Part shown: positions 29,001 through 40,800 of the stretch, one piece after another | Layout: the number at the start of each line of letters is the position of its first letter | How positions within the stretch are numbered: the stretch's first letter is position 1 | Origin: CAYWBI01 sp964456445 | GTDB lineage: Bacteria > Calditrichota > Calditrichia > Calditrichales > J004 | DNA: 64,000 nt | Assembly (NCBI GenBank): GCA_964456445.1 | Contig: CAYWBI010000003.1 | Location: 1 to 64,000, forward strand | Direction: 5' to 3' | The notes under the pieces: generated by a model | What the model was told of the DNA's origin: nothing | Seen by the model: the letters and a program-made list of their open reading frames with translations, nothing else | Databases searched by the model: none | Program-made: the position numbers and the translations under genes

Positions 29001-29699
29001 TTAAGCAGAAGTTGCATATTCGTAGCGACGGTTCCTGTTATTCAGTTTTAGTGCGGATAACTGCGAACGCACGCCAAACCATCCAATGCGTGTATAGCCA
29101 AAACGAACGGTATTAAGTTCCCGTTTAATTTTTAGCGCACCGTATTCAGGATTTTCTTTTACAATTTGACGGATTTTATCGGTGAGTGTTTTATCGGCAA
29201 TACTGATTTGCTGAGTAGGTTCAACGATACTGTCGTCAAGCGGTTCATTTTGCATGATAGGCTGTGGCCTTGGCTCCGCTTCACTTGCGCCGGGCTGCTT
29301 GGGCAATGTAATTTCCTTGGCGACCGATTCGCCCGCGGCTTCCGATGTTTCAAATTTATTTACGGCATCACTTACCTGATCATAGACGTCGAGAATATGG
29401 TGAAACTCCAGAAGTTCGAAAATCTCATATACATCGGGGACCATACGCACCAATTTTAAGTCACCACCGTTTTCGCGGATAGACTTAATTTCGCTTATAA
29501 ATATCCCCCAACCTGCGCTGCTGATATAATCCACATTACCTAAATCCACCACTATATAAAAACGCCCTTGTTTTAACAGCGCCTCCAGCGAACGTTCCAG
29601 TTCCGATGAGGTTGTGGTATCGATGTACCCGCCAACCTTTATAATTGAGATGTGGTTTCTGCTCCCGGTAACTTCCGTTGAGACCTGAATACCTTCCAT
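29001..29699 (-). CDS. STAS-domain antagonist fused to a transposase-like HTH
   Basis: A 232-aa cytoplasmic protein. Residues 1-115 are a STAS domain of the anti-sigma-factor-antagonist type (GGYIDTTTSSELERSL, VDLGNVDYISSAGWG) with candidate phospho-acceptor Ser60 or Ser61. Residues 116-165 are a low-complexity linker. Residues 168-228 (TLTDKIRQIVKENPEYGALKIKREL, given here in part, to LKLNNRNRRYEY) follow the spacing of the HTH_21 type region that precedes the catalytic core in IS3-type transposases: I..I...P.YG...I...L, then V...L..L.L..R.RRY. No catalytic DDE domain is present. GGAGG precedes the ATG. The kinase/phosphatase gene ends 33 bases upstream, so this is almost certainly its partner. 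The fused HTH suggests DNA binding controlled by phosphorylation of the STAS part; that is inference. Confidence 0.85.
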   Translation of the reverse strand: MEGIQVSTEVTGSRNHISIIKVGGYIDTTTSSELERSLEALLKQGRFYIVVDLGNVDYISSAGWGIFISEIKSIRENGGDLKLVRMVPDVYEIFELLEFHHILDVYDQVSDAVNKFETSEAAGESVAKEITLPKQPGASEAEPRPQPIMQNEPLDDSIVEPTQQISIADKTLTDKIRQIVKENPEYGALKIKRELNTVRFGYTRIGWFGVRSQLSALKLNNRNRRYEYATSA

Positions 29700-29732
29700 T
29701 AATGTTCCTCCTACGGGGAATTATAGTGTTTC

Positions 29733-32700
29733 TTATTTTTTTTTCGTATCAGATACCAAAGAGATATCTTTTACTAATTTTTTCTTTACGATTTTGGCAC
29801 GGATGGCGTCGAAACCCATCCCTTTATCGGATATATTCTGTTTTTCCATATGCGGCTCTTCTGAGACCAAACTTACCTGATTCACTTTTTCGGTGATCGA
29901 TACGTCGGTTTTCAATATATTTTCTTTTTGCAAGAAATTCAAGACACGTGACATATCCTTTACAATATCTTTTTGTTTTAGCCTGGATTTGTTTTCTATA
30001 ATTACCGACGCCACACGCAGGGCCTGAACAAAAAGCTGCTGTAACTCCGGTAGTTTTTTTAATATCGGATGACCGGACACAATTTTCAGTATTATTTTTA
30101 TTTTTCTTAAGTGGCCATCTGTATCCTTAGCGCCGGACAAAGCAAGCTGCTCTTGTTCAAGGGTCTCGAAATCTTCTTTACATGAACTATAAAACGATTC
30201 AATAAGTTGCGGGTCTTTATTTTCCACAGCTTTTCGTATCAGGTCTGCCCGGGTTGGGATTGTTTTTTTATGGGCCGGAACTTCTTTGGGAACCGACTTT
30301 ATAACCGGTTGGTGATCAGCCACCGGCGGTTTTTTTCGGGCCTGCTGTTCGCTAATGTTATCATCGGTCTTAACTTCTGCGGGCGGAGATGCCTTTTTGT
30401 CCGTATGCGAAATGATGCGAATAAACGGTTCTTTTTTGGTTTGATCTGCGCTGCCCGATTGCATTTGACGCGGAGGTATGGGCGTACCCGAGCTTTTTGC
30501 AATCTGCCCTTCGCTCGATTCAAAATCCAGGATGACTTTTCCATCCAAGGTAAGTAGCGGCGTACCGGGCTGTTTAAGCCGTTTGGACGATTGTCCTTTA
30601 TCAACAAACCTTTTGCGCAGTTTAAAGGTATTAAGGCGCATTTTGACCAGTTCGCTGTAAATCCGCCGTTCCTCAACATTTACCGAACCATACTTTTCGG
30701 TATTTAATAAAGCCGCGATGGTCTTCGGGCCCCGTTTTGGATCGTCCCGGATAATGTCAAAAATCTTGGCTTTTTGCTCGATGGAGAAGTGTTTTTTCTC
30801 GATGAAATCCTTGTTGTCCAGAAAATCCCGTAAGGCATCAAGACCCCCTTCATCCACAATCCCCTTATATTTATAATATTGGTATTGGGATATTTTCAAT
30901 TTGTCACAGGCATCTTTTACACGCATACCGGCGGCGATCAAATTAACCACTTCTTTATGGGTTTTATAGATGATCTCGCCAACCATCAGTTTTTCTTTTA
31001 TGGCCACAAAAGTTATATCATCGTTTTGAGCTGCCCCACCTGTAAAATGTTTTAGATCATCCTTGATGCTTTTTACAAACTCGGAAACATCAAGATGGCC
31101 GTTGTTGCGGATTGAATCCAGAAACCTTTCTTCCCGGTACAAATCACGGTTCTGGTTCATTGCCTCGGTAATGCCATCGGTGTAAAGCACAAGGATATCA
31201 TCCTCATGCAAGCGTATGGAATCCGTTTGTATCTTTTTGTCAAATAAATTGACATCCGGTAACTGGATGCCGACCGGAAACCCGGACGGATTGAGATAAT
31301 AGGTCTGCTTTGATGATGAACGAAAAAGGATCATGGGGTTGTGTCCGGCGCTGGCATAATGGATTACACGGTTCCGTGAATCAAGTATCACATAGAACAT
31401 GGTTACAAACATACCGCGGCGCATGTCATCGGTTACGAAGTGGTTTACCCTGGCAAGAACATCCGCGGGGTTTTTATTGCCCCGGGATTCCAGTCGGATG
31501 GCGGTACGAATCATGGTCATGATCAACGAACCAGGCACCCCCTTACCGGACACATCGGCCACAACTATACCAACCGTTTCATCATCGATCTCTACAAAAT
31601 CAAATAAATCACCGCCCACTTCTTTGGCCGCTTCATAATATGAACCAATATCAAAGCCCTCAACTTCGGGAAAATCACTTGGCAATAACATCTGCTGGAT
31701 TTCCTGGGCCACCTGCAGTTCTTTTTGCAGTTTTTGCTGTTCCATCAAATTTACCTGGGCATGGCGAAATTTCGTTGTCATTTCGTTAAATGCCTGGGCA
31801 ATTTCACCAATCTCGTCCGAAGTATCGATATCGATTTCATCTTCGTCCACTTTGCCATGAATCACCTGACGCACCCATTGTGCCAGGCCATGGAAGGATT
31901 TTAATATTTGGCGGATAAGTGAGAACGCCCCCACATAACCGATAGCCAGGATCACTAACATAACCAGAATCAGGGTAACACGCCGGGATGCGACCATCCC
32001 TTCAATCGTGGATTGATCCAGCCAAATATGCGCGGCCCCAAGACGGGCGCCGCTGCCGGCAATACTTTCGCGGATGTCCGCACTCACATCATAAATGTCC
32101 ATGGAGTCGCCCAGGGTATAACTGTAAATTTGGCTGCCCTTTACACTGTCCCGGATAACGGCTGTTTGTGGAAGATTATAATGACGTCCGAGCTGTGTTG
32201 CCTTAAGCAAAGTACTGCGGGCGATGACCCGGTTGTTGGCATCAACAATAAAGGCTTCAAGCACAATATCCTTATTGTGCAGCTTTATTGAACGGACTTT
32301 TTCATACAGCGGGATATACTTATCATTCAGAATGTCTTCGATGGAATTATCGGCCATGGTGCGGACGCTTGCAGCCGTGCTTTTTATAACTTCTCGCTGA
32401 ACATTTTCCTGCAGGTTTAGGAAAAAAATGCCAAAAATAGCGGTCACCAATACGGTTAAAATAAAGGAAGCAACAAGCGTATAACGGGTGCGCATGGTAA
32501 AGGCGTGCCAACGCTGCAACAGTATGGATTCGTCGGTGACTTCCCGATATTTTGTCAAACGGAACTCATTGCCGCGTTCGGTAATGGCATATTGCAGGTC
32601 GTCCATCAATTTGCGCATCATCAAAATGCCCAAACCACCTTTTTTACCGATATTTACATAGTTGGCCAAATCCGGCATATTGGCCTGGCGGGGATCGTAA

Positions 32701-32963
32701 CTGACCCCGTGGTCCACAATAACAATGGTAAGGCTCATCCGGCGTATGATGGCTTTTAACTGTATTTCACCATTTTTTATATCGCGGTAACCATGGCGGA
32801 TAATATTTGTGCACGCCTCATCGACAACAAGCTTAAATGAGTTGACAACCTTATCGGTATATTTATAACGCCGCCCGATATGCTCAATAAACTCACGCAC
32901 CTGCATCAGATAGCTCATCTGTGCCGGTATGGTGATTTCTTCCTTTTTTACGCTTCTGAACAT
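29733..32963 (-). CDS. Membrane anti-sigma kinase / PP2C phosphatase fusion with HTH domains, 1,076 aa
   Basis: Both opposing enzymes of a partner switch lie in one chain. Order: RsbW-like HATPase (15-140; VVDEACTNIIRHGY, VDHGVSYDP, KKGGLGILMMRKLMDD); membrane helix (162-182); extracytoplasmic sensor of about 145 residues resembling a single Cache domain; second helix (329-351); HAMP (352-405); SpoIIE-type PP2C (425-656) with all metal Asp present (Asp452 in GGDLFD, Asp470 in VADVSGKG, Asp596 in YTDG, Asp648-649). Then come two HTH units: 665-715 (VKDACDKLKISQYQYYKYK then GGLDALRD) and 725-790 (DPKRGPKTIAALL to RLNTFKLRKRF), which resemble the paired HTHs of IS481/IS630-type transposases. A charged linker and a helical C-terminal domain (930-1076) follow. 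The likely substrate is the adjacent STAS protein; no sigma factor is nearby. Confidence 0.87.
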   Translation of the reverse strand: MFRSVKKEEITIPAQMSYLMQVREFIEHIGRRYKYTDKVVNSFKLVVDEACTNIIRHGYRDIKNGEIQLKAIIRRMSLTIVIVDHGVSYDPRQANMPDLANYVNIGKKGGLGILMMRKLMDDLQYAITERGNEFRLTKYREVTDESILLQRWHAFTMRTRYTLVASFILTVLVTAIFGIFFLNLQENVQREVIKSTAASVRTMADNSIEDILNDKYIPLYEKVRSIKLHNKDIVLEAFIVDANNRVIARSTLLKATQLGRHYNLPQTAVIRDSVKGSQIYSYTLGDSMDIYDVSADIRESIAGSGARLGAAHIWLDQSTIEGMVASRRVTLILVMLVILAIGYVGAFSLIRQILKSFHGLAQWVRQVIHGKVDEDEIDIDTSDEIGEIAQAFNEMTTKFRHAQVNLMEQQKLQKELQVAQEIQQMLLPSDFPEVEGFDIGSYYEAAKEVGGDLFDFVEIDDETVGIVVADVSGKGVPGSLIMTMIRTAIRLESRGNKNPADVLARVNHFVTDDMRRGMFVTMFYVILDSRNRVIHYASAGHNPMILFRSSSKQTYYLNPSGFPVGIQLPDVNLFDKKIQTDSIRLHEDDILVLYTDGITEAMNQNRDLYREERFLDSIRNNGHLDVSEFVKSIKDDLKHFTGGAAQNDDITFVAIKEKLMVGEIIYKTHKEVVNLIAAGMRVKDACDKLKISQYQYYKYKGIVDEGGLDALRDFLDNKDFIEKKHFSIEQKAKIFDIIRDDPKRGPKTIAALLNTEKYGSVNVEERRIYSELVKMRLNTFKLRKRFVDKGQSSKRLKQPGTPLLTLDGKVILDFESSEGQIAKSSGTPIPPRQMQSGSADQTKKEPFIRIISHTDKKASPPAEVKTDDNISEQQARKKPPVADHQPVIKSVPKEVPAHKKTIPTRADLIRKAVENKDPQLIESFYSSCKEDFETLEQEQLALSGAKDTDGHLRKIKIILKIVSGHPILKKLPELQQLFVQALRVASVIIENKSRLKQKDIVKDMSRVLNFLQKENILKTDVSITEKVNQVSLVSEEPHMEKQNISDKGMGFDAIRAKIVKKKLVKDISLVSDTKKK

Positions 32964-32975
32964 ACTAAAATCCGT

Positions 32976-34880
32976 TTAATCTTTTTTATGCGCATTCTTT
33001 AATCGTTCCCGGGCATTGCTTATACTTTGCAGCACACGTTTGTCATAGGGGTGGTTCACAAGGATTTCTTCCCAAAGTTTTATGGCCTCGGCATATTTGC
33101 CCCGAAGGAACGTATCCACACCGACCATGTATTTATGCTCGGTTTCCGGGTCCATATCTTCCTGTCTGCCCAGGGTTTCTACCTTGCTGCGCTCATAGTA
33201 CTGTTTTACAAGATTGTTATTGGGGTCCAGTTTAAGCGCCTTGCCCAGCACATCGAGGGCATTTTTATATTGTCCCACATCATAAAGCAACAGACCTTGC
33301 TGGATGTTCTCCTGTAATTTTATCCGCGAAGTAAGCGCTTCCACTTCATTTTGTAACTGGGAATCATCCGCACCCAATAGTCGGGCGTCTCCGAGCAAAC
33401 GTAAGGCTTCGGCATAATTTTGCTTCTTAAATTCATCCCGGCTTTTTTGTACCAGGCTGCCCACTTCTTCTTTTACACGTCTTTTTGTGGTGGCAATGGA
33501 ATTTTTAAGGATACTGTTTCCCGGATCGCGCTCCAGCGCCACGTTGAATTGAACAAGGGCGTCTATATATTGTTTTTTGTCCAAAAGCAAGCGGCCCTTG
33601 CTAAAATGATTTTGTACAAAAAGGCTGTCATTGGCTGCACGGTCTTTGTCCAGGGCGGTTTTTACGGCCAGTGACTGTCGCTGATTAAATTGCTTTTGCA
33701 CCATACTATTGGCGGAATCCAGCATCACTCCGGCCCTAAAATGAAAAGGATCGGTACCAATGACCTGTTGATATTCGACAACGGCGTCAAGATATTTGTG
33801 GCCCTTAAAATATGCATCGGCTTTTTTTAAGTGTTTGGCCACAAAATCCCGTTTATCCGCTTCGCGTATTTCCCGCTTGATCCGGTCTTCGTTTTTCTTA
33901 CGTTTCAATTCCGACAACTCAAACAGATCATCACGGGTTAAACCAAAATCAACGGAAATGGAAATGCGTTGTGCAGGGGAAAAAACATCCGCGGCTTCCA
34001 CGGCAGAATAGCCATAATCCAAACTAAAAATACTGTATTTGACCCCGGCGCCAAGGGCAAGGTTGCCATTGTTCATCCCTACACGCACCATGCCGAAATT
34101 ATTATAATTATATTCTGTTCCCACATGGAAGCGCATGTCCCTGTTTTGCGATTGATCCAGATCGAACAATATACGGAATGAACCCCCTCCACTAAAACTA
34201 AATTTTTTCATAACCCCGAATTTAAGGGTCAGCGGCAGTTCATCTACCTGGTTTCCTACCTTTAACTGGGGCGCAAAGGCATTGCGCACATTAAGCCCAA
34301 AAGACCAATCCTGTACCAGTGCACTGCCAATCCACTCCGGCCGGTACATCAAACCAATATCGGCGCCGACCCCGGTTTCGATCAGGTTACCTTCGGATAA
34401 ATTGTTCCAGCCCTGGCGGATCCAGCGGATGGATATACCCGGTGTTAATCCCCACATAATCTTTTTGGCATAGGCAAAGTAAACCTGATATTCATCATTG
34501 GAAAAACTGCCAAGTTTTTGATTATACTTGCTGCGTTCAACAAGGCCTCCAACACCAAGACGAGCAATACCAAACCCAAAGGTTCCCAAATCCAGGGTTG
34601 GGTAAGAATAACCTAAAAAATCGTATTGGACGGCATCGAACAATGTTGTATGAAAAAATGTTGCACTTTGGCGGTAGGTATATTCCAGTCCTGCCGGATT
34701 CCAAAAAACAGCGGTCGGATCATCCGCAAGTGCGGTATAGGCCTGGCCAAGGGCAAGTGAACGGGCGCCAAAACCTAAACTAAAGGTACTTTCCGTTCCG
34801 CCCTGTTCGTTTTGGGCAAATAGCATTGGCTGGACCATCAGGGCCAAAGCTATGCACAAAAATATTATTTTCTTCATCAT
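32976..34880 (-). CDS. PorV/UPF0164-type outer-membrane protein with C-terminal TPRs
   Basis: A 634-aa exported protein. The signal peptide (to about residue 22, MLFAQ) leads a beta-barrel domain with the PorV/UPF0164 opening: GFGARSLALGQAYTALADDPTAVFWNPAGL. The barrel extends to about 320. Then a charged helical linker (RKKNEDRIKREIREADKRDF) and about six tetratricopeptide repeats (345-634), such as KYLDAVVEYQQVIGTDP and QYKNALDVLGKALKLDPNN. In Bacteroidetes, PorV carries substrates with C-terminal sorting domains to the type IX attachment machinery. The gene lies 5 bases downstream of the giant protein that ends in such a domain, which supports a dedicated export or anchoring role. TPR-tailed versions are less usual than the plain barrel. 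Confidence 0.85.
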   Translation of the reverse strand: MMKKIIFLCIALALMVQPMLFAQNEQGGTESTFSLGFGARSLALGQAYTALADDPTAVFWNPAGLEYTYRQSATFFHTTLFDAVQYDFLGYSYPTLDLGTFGFGIARLGVGGLVERSKYNQKLGSFSNDEYQVYFAYAKKIMWGLTPGISIRWIRQGWNNLSEGNLIETGVGADIGLMYRPEWIGSALVQDWSFGLNVRNAFAPQLKVGNQVDELPLTLKFGVMKKFSFSGGGSFRILFDLDQSQNRDMRFHVGTEYNYNNFGMVRVGMNNGNLALGAGVKYSIFSLDYGYSAVEAADVFSPAQRISISVDFGLTRDDLFELSELKRKKNEDRIKREIREADKRDFVAKHLKKADAYFKGHKYLDAVVEYQQVIGTDPFHFRAGVMLDSANSMVQKQFNQRQSLAVKTALDKDRAANDSLFVQNHFSKGRLLLDKKQYIDALVQFNVALERDPGNSILKNSIATTKRRVKEEVGSLVQKSRDEFKKQNYAEALRLLGDARLLGADDSQLQNEVEALTSRIKLQENIQQGLLLYDVGQYKNALDVLGKALKLDPNNNLVKQYYERSKVETLGRQEDMDPETEHKYMVGVDTFLRGKYAEAIKLWEEILVNHPYDKRVLQSISNARERLKNAHKKD

Positions 34881-34885
34881 GACGC

Positions 34886-37800
34886 CTACTTAATATATGC
34901 AATTTTTGTTATAAAACGCTGTATGGCGCCACCGCCGGTTGGTTTAATCTGGATAGCGCAAATATACACACCGTTAAGTACCTGTATGTTGTTGCCGTTT
35001 CTGCCGTTCCAGCGCACATGGCTGTAAGAGCGGCCACCGGCAAGGCCGTTTTCCTTATACGACCACACTTTTTCGCCCAGCAGGGTAAATATGCGGATAT
35101 CGATATCCGCATCCTTTTCAAGATAAAAAGTAATATTTGTCAGGGCCTCGGTCCTGCCAAAGGGATTAGGGAAATTACCAAAAGCTTCTTTTGGATTGTC
35201 GGGCAAAACGGTAAAGATGCCGGATGCCCCCTGATCCCCTCCTTTAAAATCATTTCCATCACTGTCCAATAGGGCAAGCGCAATTGTATCGGATACGTCG
35301 TAGGCATTGAGGTTTGTCAGGACAGGACGAAAAGCCAAATTGGGAGCGTCGGCTTTAAAATCGCCGAGCAGCATCAGGGTTTCAACCGAATCGGGATTAA
35401 TCGTCATCTTATCCTTTATGTTAAAGTTTATCTGTAGCGGATTTTCATCGGAGGCAGATACAGTCACATCGGCAAATGTCTGTGGACCGGACGAGGCGCC
35501 TTTTTGCAAGGCCCTGTAGCCGCTATAATTAACCACGCGCAGCTTACTGAACAAACTGCTTATTGCCGCCGCATCAAATAAGGTTGAAGAAGCGACGTCC
35601 TGATCGGCGCCATAAAACCCAACCTGCAGGGCATTAACAAATAAACTGTCGTCATAACCGGTATTGGAAATTTTGAAAGCCAACAACGGCTGGTTATTTT
35701 TACCGCGGATAAGATTTGCGCCGACCACAAGACTATCTATCCTTTCCAGGGTAATTTCCTTTTGCTTGATCCGCACGGCATGGGAAACGCTCCGGTTTGC
35801 AACGTCAACATCAGCAGAGCTGTTGGCATCACGGGGCAAATCATCAAGGGCAAAGGAAACATTAACGGTCTTATCTACCAACGGTGCGTCCAACCGCCAT
35901 ATCAGGGCATTCTCTTCCCCAAGGGTTGAAAAAGATTGGGAAACCAGTGTGCCGGGATCAAGTCTAAAACCACCCTTTCCACCAATTATCGCGGTATCCA
36001 CAGCCACCGTTCCGCTTCCGATAATACCGGCATAGGGCAGACCCGTAGTATTGGCTACGGTTTCAACCCAAACTTTTACTTCCAATCCCTGTCCATAGGA
36101 CAAAATACCGTTCGCGGCCGATCCGGGTTTTAATATTTTTGATTTGAGGGCCAGGCGCGGTCGTTTTTGCAGACTTATAACATCCGTATGGATAGCGCTT
36201 ACCTGGGATGGCGCATTGGTGTTTTTGTCCACGCCAAAAACAAAAGCTTTTAACGTATCCCGGCCTGCCCCGCTGTAACCGGGCGGAACCGTTATGGAAA
36301 ACCGGGCCTGCTTATTGCTGCTGTTAAGCGGCAGAAGCAAAGTTCCTCCACCGTCAAAGGACGACGGCACTATTACACCTGCCTGTGGTGTAATAAGGTT
36401 ATCGCTTATGGACCCGGCGGCAATGGTATAAACAAAGGTTTGTCCGGTGGAAACCGTTTGCGGGACAATTGTAGAATCAATCGAGATTTGAGCAATGTCT
36501 TCAACAAAAATGAGTGTTACCGCCTCGGTATTTGCCACAGCCGCGGGTGTATTGGAATTTATATCTTTTGGCACGGATGTTATGGCCACGCTAATATCGG
36601 AACCGCCATTGACCGTCTTTTTATCTTTTAGCAGCTCTTGCAGCTTTTGTGATGCACTCGTCGGCAGCATAGAAGATGGTGGTATTCCCTGCGATGTGCC
36701 ATCAACTACAAGCGTACTGCCATGGGCGCCATGATCCGAAACTTTCATGAGTTGCTTTAACAAGTCCAGTGTGGAGATCGTGCTGCGGCTGCCGGTAACC
36801 TTATCCGCACGAACCCACCAAAAGAACGGTTTATCAACACTAAAACTTCGGCTTGGCGAGGCGTCTAAGCCTATTTCACTTGAATCGATCAAACTGAAAA
36901 CGGCTGGATCGATGGATATTGATACACTGCCCTGCCCGCTTGTAGGCGAGGCGCCTTTCAGGTTTTGAACCATTCCGCGCAAACGGAAAACCTGCCCAAT
37001 AGAAACAATGCTGTCCAGGGCGCCCCCAGGGGCGTCCACGCGGATTGCAAGCGACAGGTTTGCCTTGGGGATCGTTCGGACATACATCTTTTGTACGGAC
37101 ACACGTTGCAAACCGGGATTTTGCCGACTTTGGCCACTGGCTTTTATAACGATTGTATCCGGGGAGCTACTTGCGCTGCTTGCGCCCCGCAATAACCAGG
37201 TAAACTGGCCTGAGTTTTGTGTTTCCGCCACGAAGCGGGTTAACTGACCATCCACGGAAGCATACCCCTGTGGCAGTTGCAGGTTAACTTGTTTATTCAT
37301 GTTAAGTTGGCTGTCAAAGATAACCGAGGCCTGTACAATTATTGAATCCTGATCGGTGGAAACAATCAAAGTATCGTTTTGCAAAGGGGCTGCGGGATCG
37401 AAATTTGCTGTAAGGGAAATATCACTTACCTGGTTTACAATGATCCGAACCGAATCACGCATTGCAGTAGCGCTGCGGAAGGCATTTAGACCATCATTCT
37501 CGTCTTTTGGCGCGGCATCCACCAAAACCCGAATAAAAAAGTCGGCGGCCTGATCGGCGCTGATCACTTGCCAGCCGACCGTATCGCCCGGTACAAAAGA
37601 TTTCCTGAGGGTTTCCCCAAGAGCCAAACTCAGGTCTGTGCCGGTCGTGTCCAAACGCAGAAAATGACCACCATTGCTTGTATCGATACCTGCGGAACCA
37701 TTGTTGATCACTCGGGCACGGAACATAAAGTTTTGGTTATTGGCCTTTATAAAGGTATTGTTCCCGGCCCCTGTCCGATCAATCATCAAGGTCAAATCCG

Positions 37801-40800
37801 CACGCTCCAGAATGCGCAAAGCGCTGCTATCACTGCGTGTGGTAAACAGCACCGTATCCGCGCTATTTTCATCGAGCGGCATTTCAGTTTCATTTATAAA
37901 CGTCCGCACATAGCCATTGCCTGGCAGGGCGGGCATAAGTAAACTATCCAGGTAACTGGTAGCGCCAAAGGCATTTTTTACCAGAACGGAATCATCATTT
38001 GCTTTAAACATGATGCCGCCATGGGCTTCAAAACGCAGGACCCCGCTTTTGTCAAATCCGGCCTGGCCATTGTTTTGAACAACCGTCCTTAAGACGGCAT
38101 TTTGCAGGCTGGAAAGTGTTGCATCAATCGCCCCGGCCGGTGCATAAATACCGGATCTAAGCGCGATCTGTGCCCGCTTTTGCAAGAGAAGCAACAAGGC
38201 GGACGAGACGTCGCTAACAGGCAGACTGCTATTAATGTCCGTTCCCTTTGCCGTGACCCTAAAAGTGTCCACAACCCCTGCCGATTGTCCTAAATTAAGC
38301 GGGGCAATCACGGTCCACAAAGCGGAATCCGCGCTGATTTCCTGGGATGAAGCCCCTTCAACGGCATAGCCCGACGGTAAATTAATTGTGGCCGTTTGAT
38401 CTTTTAGATTATTATTAAAACTAAACTTAGCTTTAAGAACAAATTTTTCCGATGTCGATAGGGTATCCCGGACAGAATGAGGTGAAACTTTCACCAGGGA
38501 TTCCACTGTTATGACGCCATCGGGAAGTGTACGCATCAATACATCACGGGCGTCCGTGCCTAATGCCACATTCATGCCCGTATTTGAATCCGTCGGAATG
38601 GTTCCGAAGATGATATGGAGCGAATCCGGGTTCGAAGCGGGGGATTCACCAATTGCCTTTAACTGCCACATAGCGGTTTGATTGGCAGCATCAATGGGCT
38701 GGTCGGCCAATGAACCATTAAAAGCATAATTAGCAGGCAATATCAGCCGCAGCGCGCCCGGGCCGTACTGGGATGTGCCGCTCTGCGCCAACGAGGCCTG
38801 AACGCTGAAAACCTGCCCGACGGCCACCGACGAATCCATGGCCGATTCCGGAGAACTGACAAGCGCGGAAGTAATCGAAAGTTGCCGTGCCTGCTCCACG
38901 ATTACCGTTTCGGAGTTGTCTATAGATTGTACACTTCCAACAGAACGCCCGTTCACATCACGGACCGAATCCAGTAAAACACTGTATGTATATTCACCTG
39001 CGATGGACAGGCTATCGGCATTGAGGATAACACTTTTCTGTGCACCGGCGGAGATGTCCTGGACAGTAAATCCGGAAACCGCTGTGGTTCCCCGTTTTAA
39101 GGTGAGATAGGCAGTGGCCACATCCACCGCACCAAGGTTCTGAACAAAAACCTGAAACCGGTACGGCTGGTCTATGTTAACCCGCGGCGCATTGGGCACC
39201 GAAGTAAGAGGCGCAAAACGTAAACTATCTATACGTACCGAAGCAGGTACAATGACCCTTACGGAATCGTTATTGACAATCATGCCGTCCGTGGAAGAAA
39301 TGGACGGTGTACGGATATCATGAAAAGTAACGGCTGGCGCCGGATCGACCCGGCCAAGGGTAGCATTGTCCAACACATTAAACTGAACGTCAAAGGTCTT
39401 AAGACCGCCTCCCACAACCGTATCGGGGAACGAAGGCTGCAGCGCAAGCAGCCATTCATTTGAAACCGATTGGCCCGCATTGTTAAAATTGAAATTCATT
39501 TTGCTGACTACCGCCGCGGACGCACCATTATTCTGAACGGTATAATGCATTCCAACATTGGTTTCGCCCTGTAAAACCTGATCGGAATCGATAACGACCG
39601 AGCTAAAAATGAGCTGTGCGGAAGATACACGTTCAAATGCCTGAAGTACGGTGGAATCATTCTGATAAAAATCCCCGTTTAGCATACTGCCCATTAAATG
39701 CCAATTGACGTCTTTATACCCCGCGGTTTCATTTGCGGGTATTGTAACCGTATTAAAGGTAAGTGTAGTCGTATCGCCGCCGCCAATGGTGAACTTGCCC
39801 GACAAAAGCGCCCGCGGTATGGTTGAGCCGGGAAAATCGATATACGATGAATCGGCAATCAATGCCAGATCGGCGCTGCCCGTATTATAAAAGCGCAAAC
39901 GGGAATCAACCATTTCGCTTATAACCACCGTATCGGGAACAATGCTTGCAGCAAGGTAATGGGCGTTGGCCGACGATTGAACATACAGAATGTCAAAGGT
40001 CGTGGAATTGGTTACCACGGACCCGCCATCCAAACTGACCTGTCCATAGATGTCGGTTTGCCCAACGGGATAAGTGGAAGGGACGTCATATTTAAAGCGT
40101 AAAGTAGATGTACCCACTGGCAATATTTTCAGGGTATCCAGACGTATAAGGTTTTGCATAAAACGCTGTGTTCCGTCGGTATGGTCCTTGAAAACCGGGT
40201 ATGTTGCGCTGGAATCAATGGCCAGGGCGATGCTGCTGTTGGAAACAACCATATTAACATATTGTCCCGTTTGCCCCTGGATGACATGATCATTGCCTTC
40301 AATACCTATTGTGGTTATAACCACCAGGCCCTGTCCATAAGCAAAGGCGCCTGCATCCAAATCCTGTTGATAAGCGGCTTGGTTGGTTGTACCATTTAAA
40401 GAAAGCGTCAACTGATATTCGCCGGATGCCATGCCGGTAAGCAAGGTGTCACGAAAAACCAATGTGGTGCTGTCCGGTGTGGCCGCTATAACATCCGGGC
40501 TAAGCGGGTCGAGATGGATATGATAAGACGTACCAACAATGGTCAGTGTGGTGGATGCACGGTTTAACAATAGCGTTGCCTGACCGCTGTTGGCAACTTT
40601 AACACGGAATTGTTCATTCCGCTCACCTTCCGATGAATTAGGCGTGGTTTGCGTAACCGATGGCGAAACCGGAGTTTGGATCAGCAGTTGGGCAGGAGCA
40701 GCATTCGATGCACTTAGACTATTGCCATCATTGGCGTCGGCGCCATTTACGACGATATCCGCATCCACTGTGCCCGTGTAACTGTTATTTGCCGTGATGG

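Noticed and set aside
29001..32963. Transposase-like HTHs as remnants of an inserted IS element
   Set aside because: There is no catalytic DDE domain, no terminal inverted repeats, and the HTHs are in frame at the ends of intact regulatory proteins. They look like stable fused domains.
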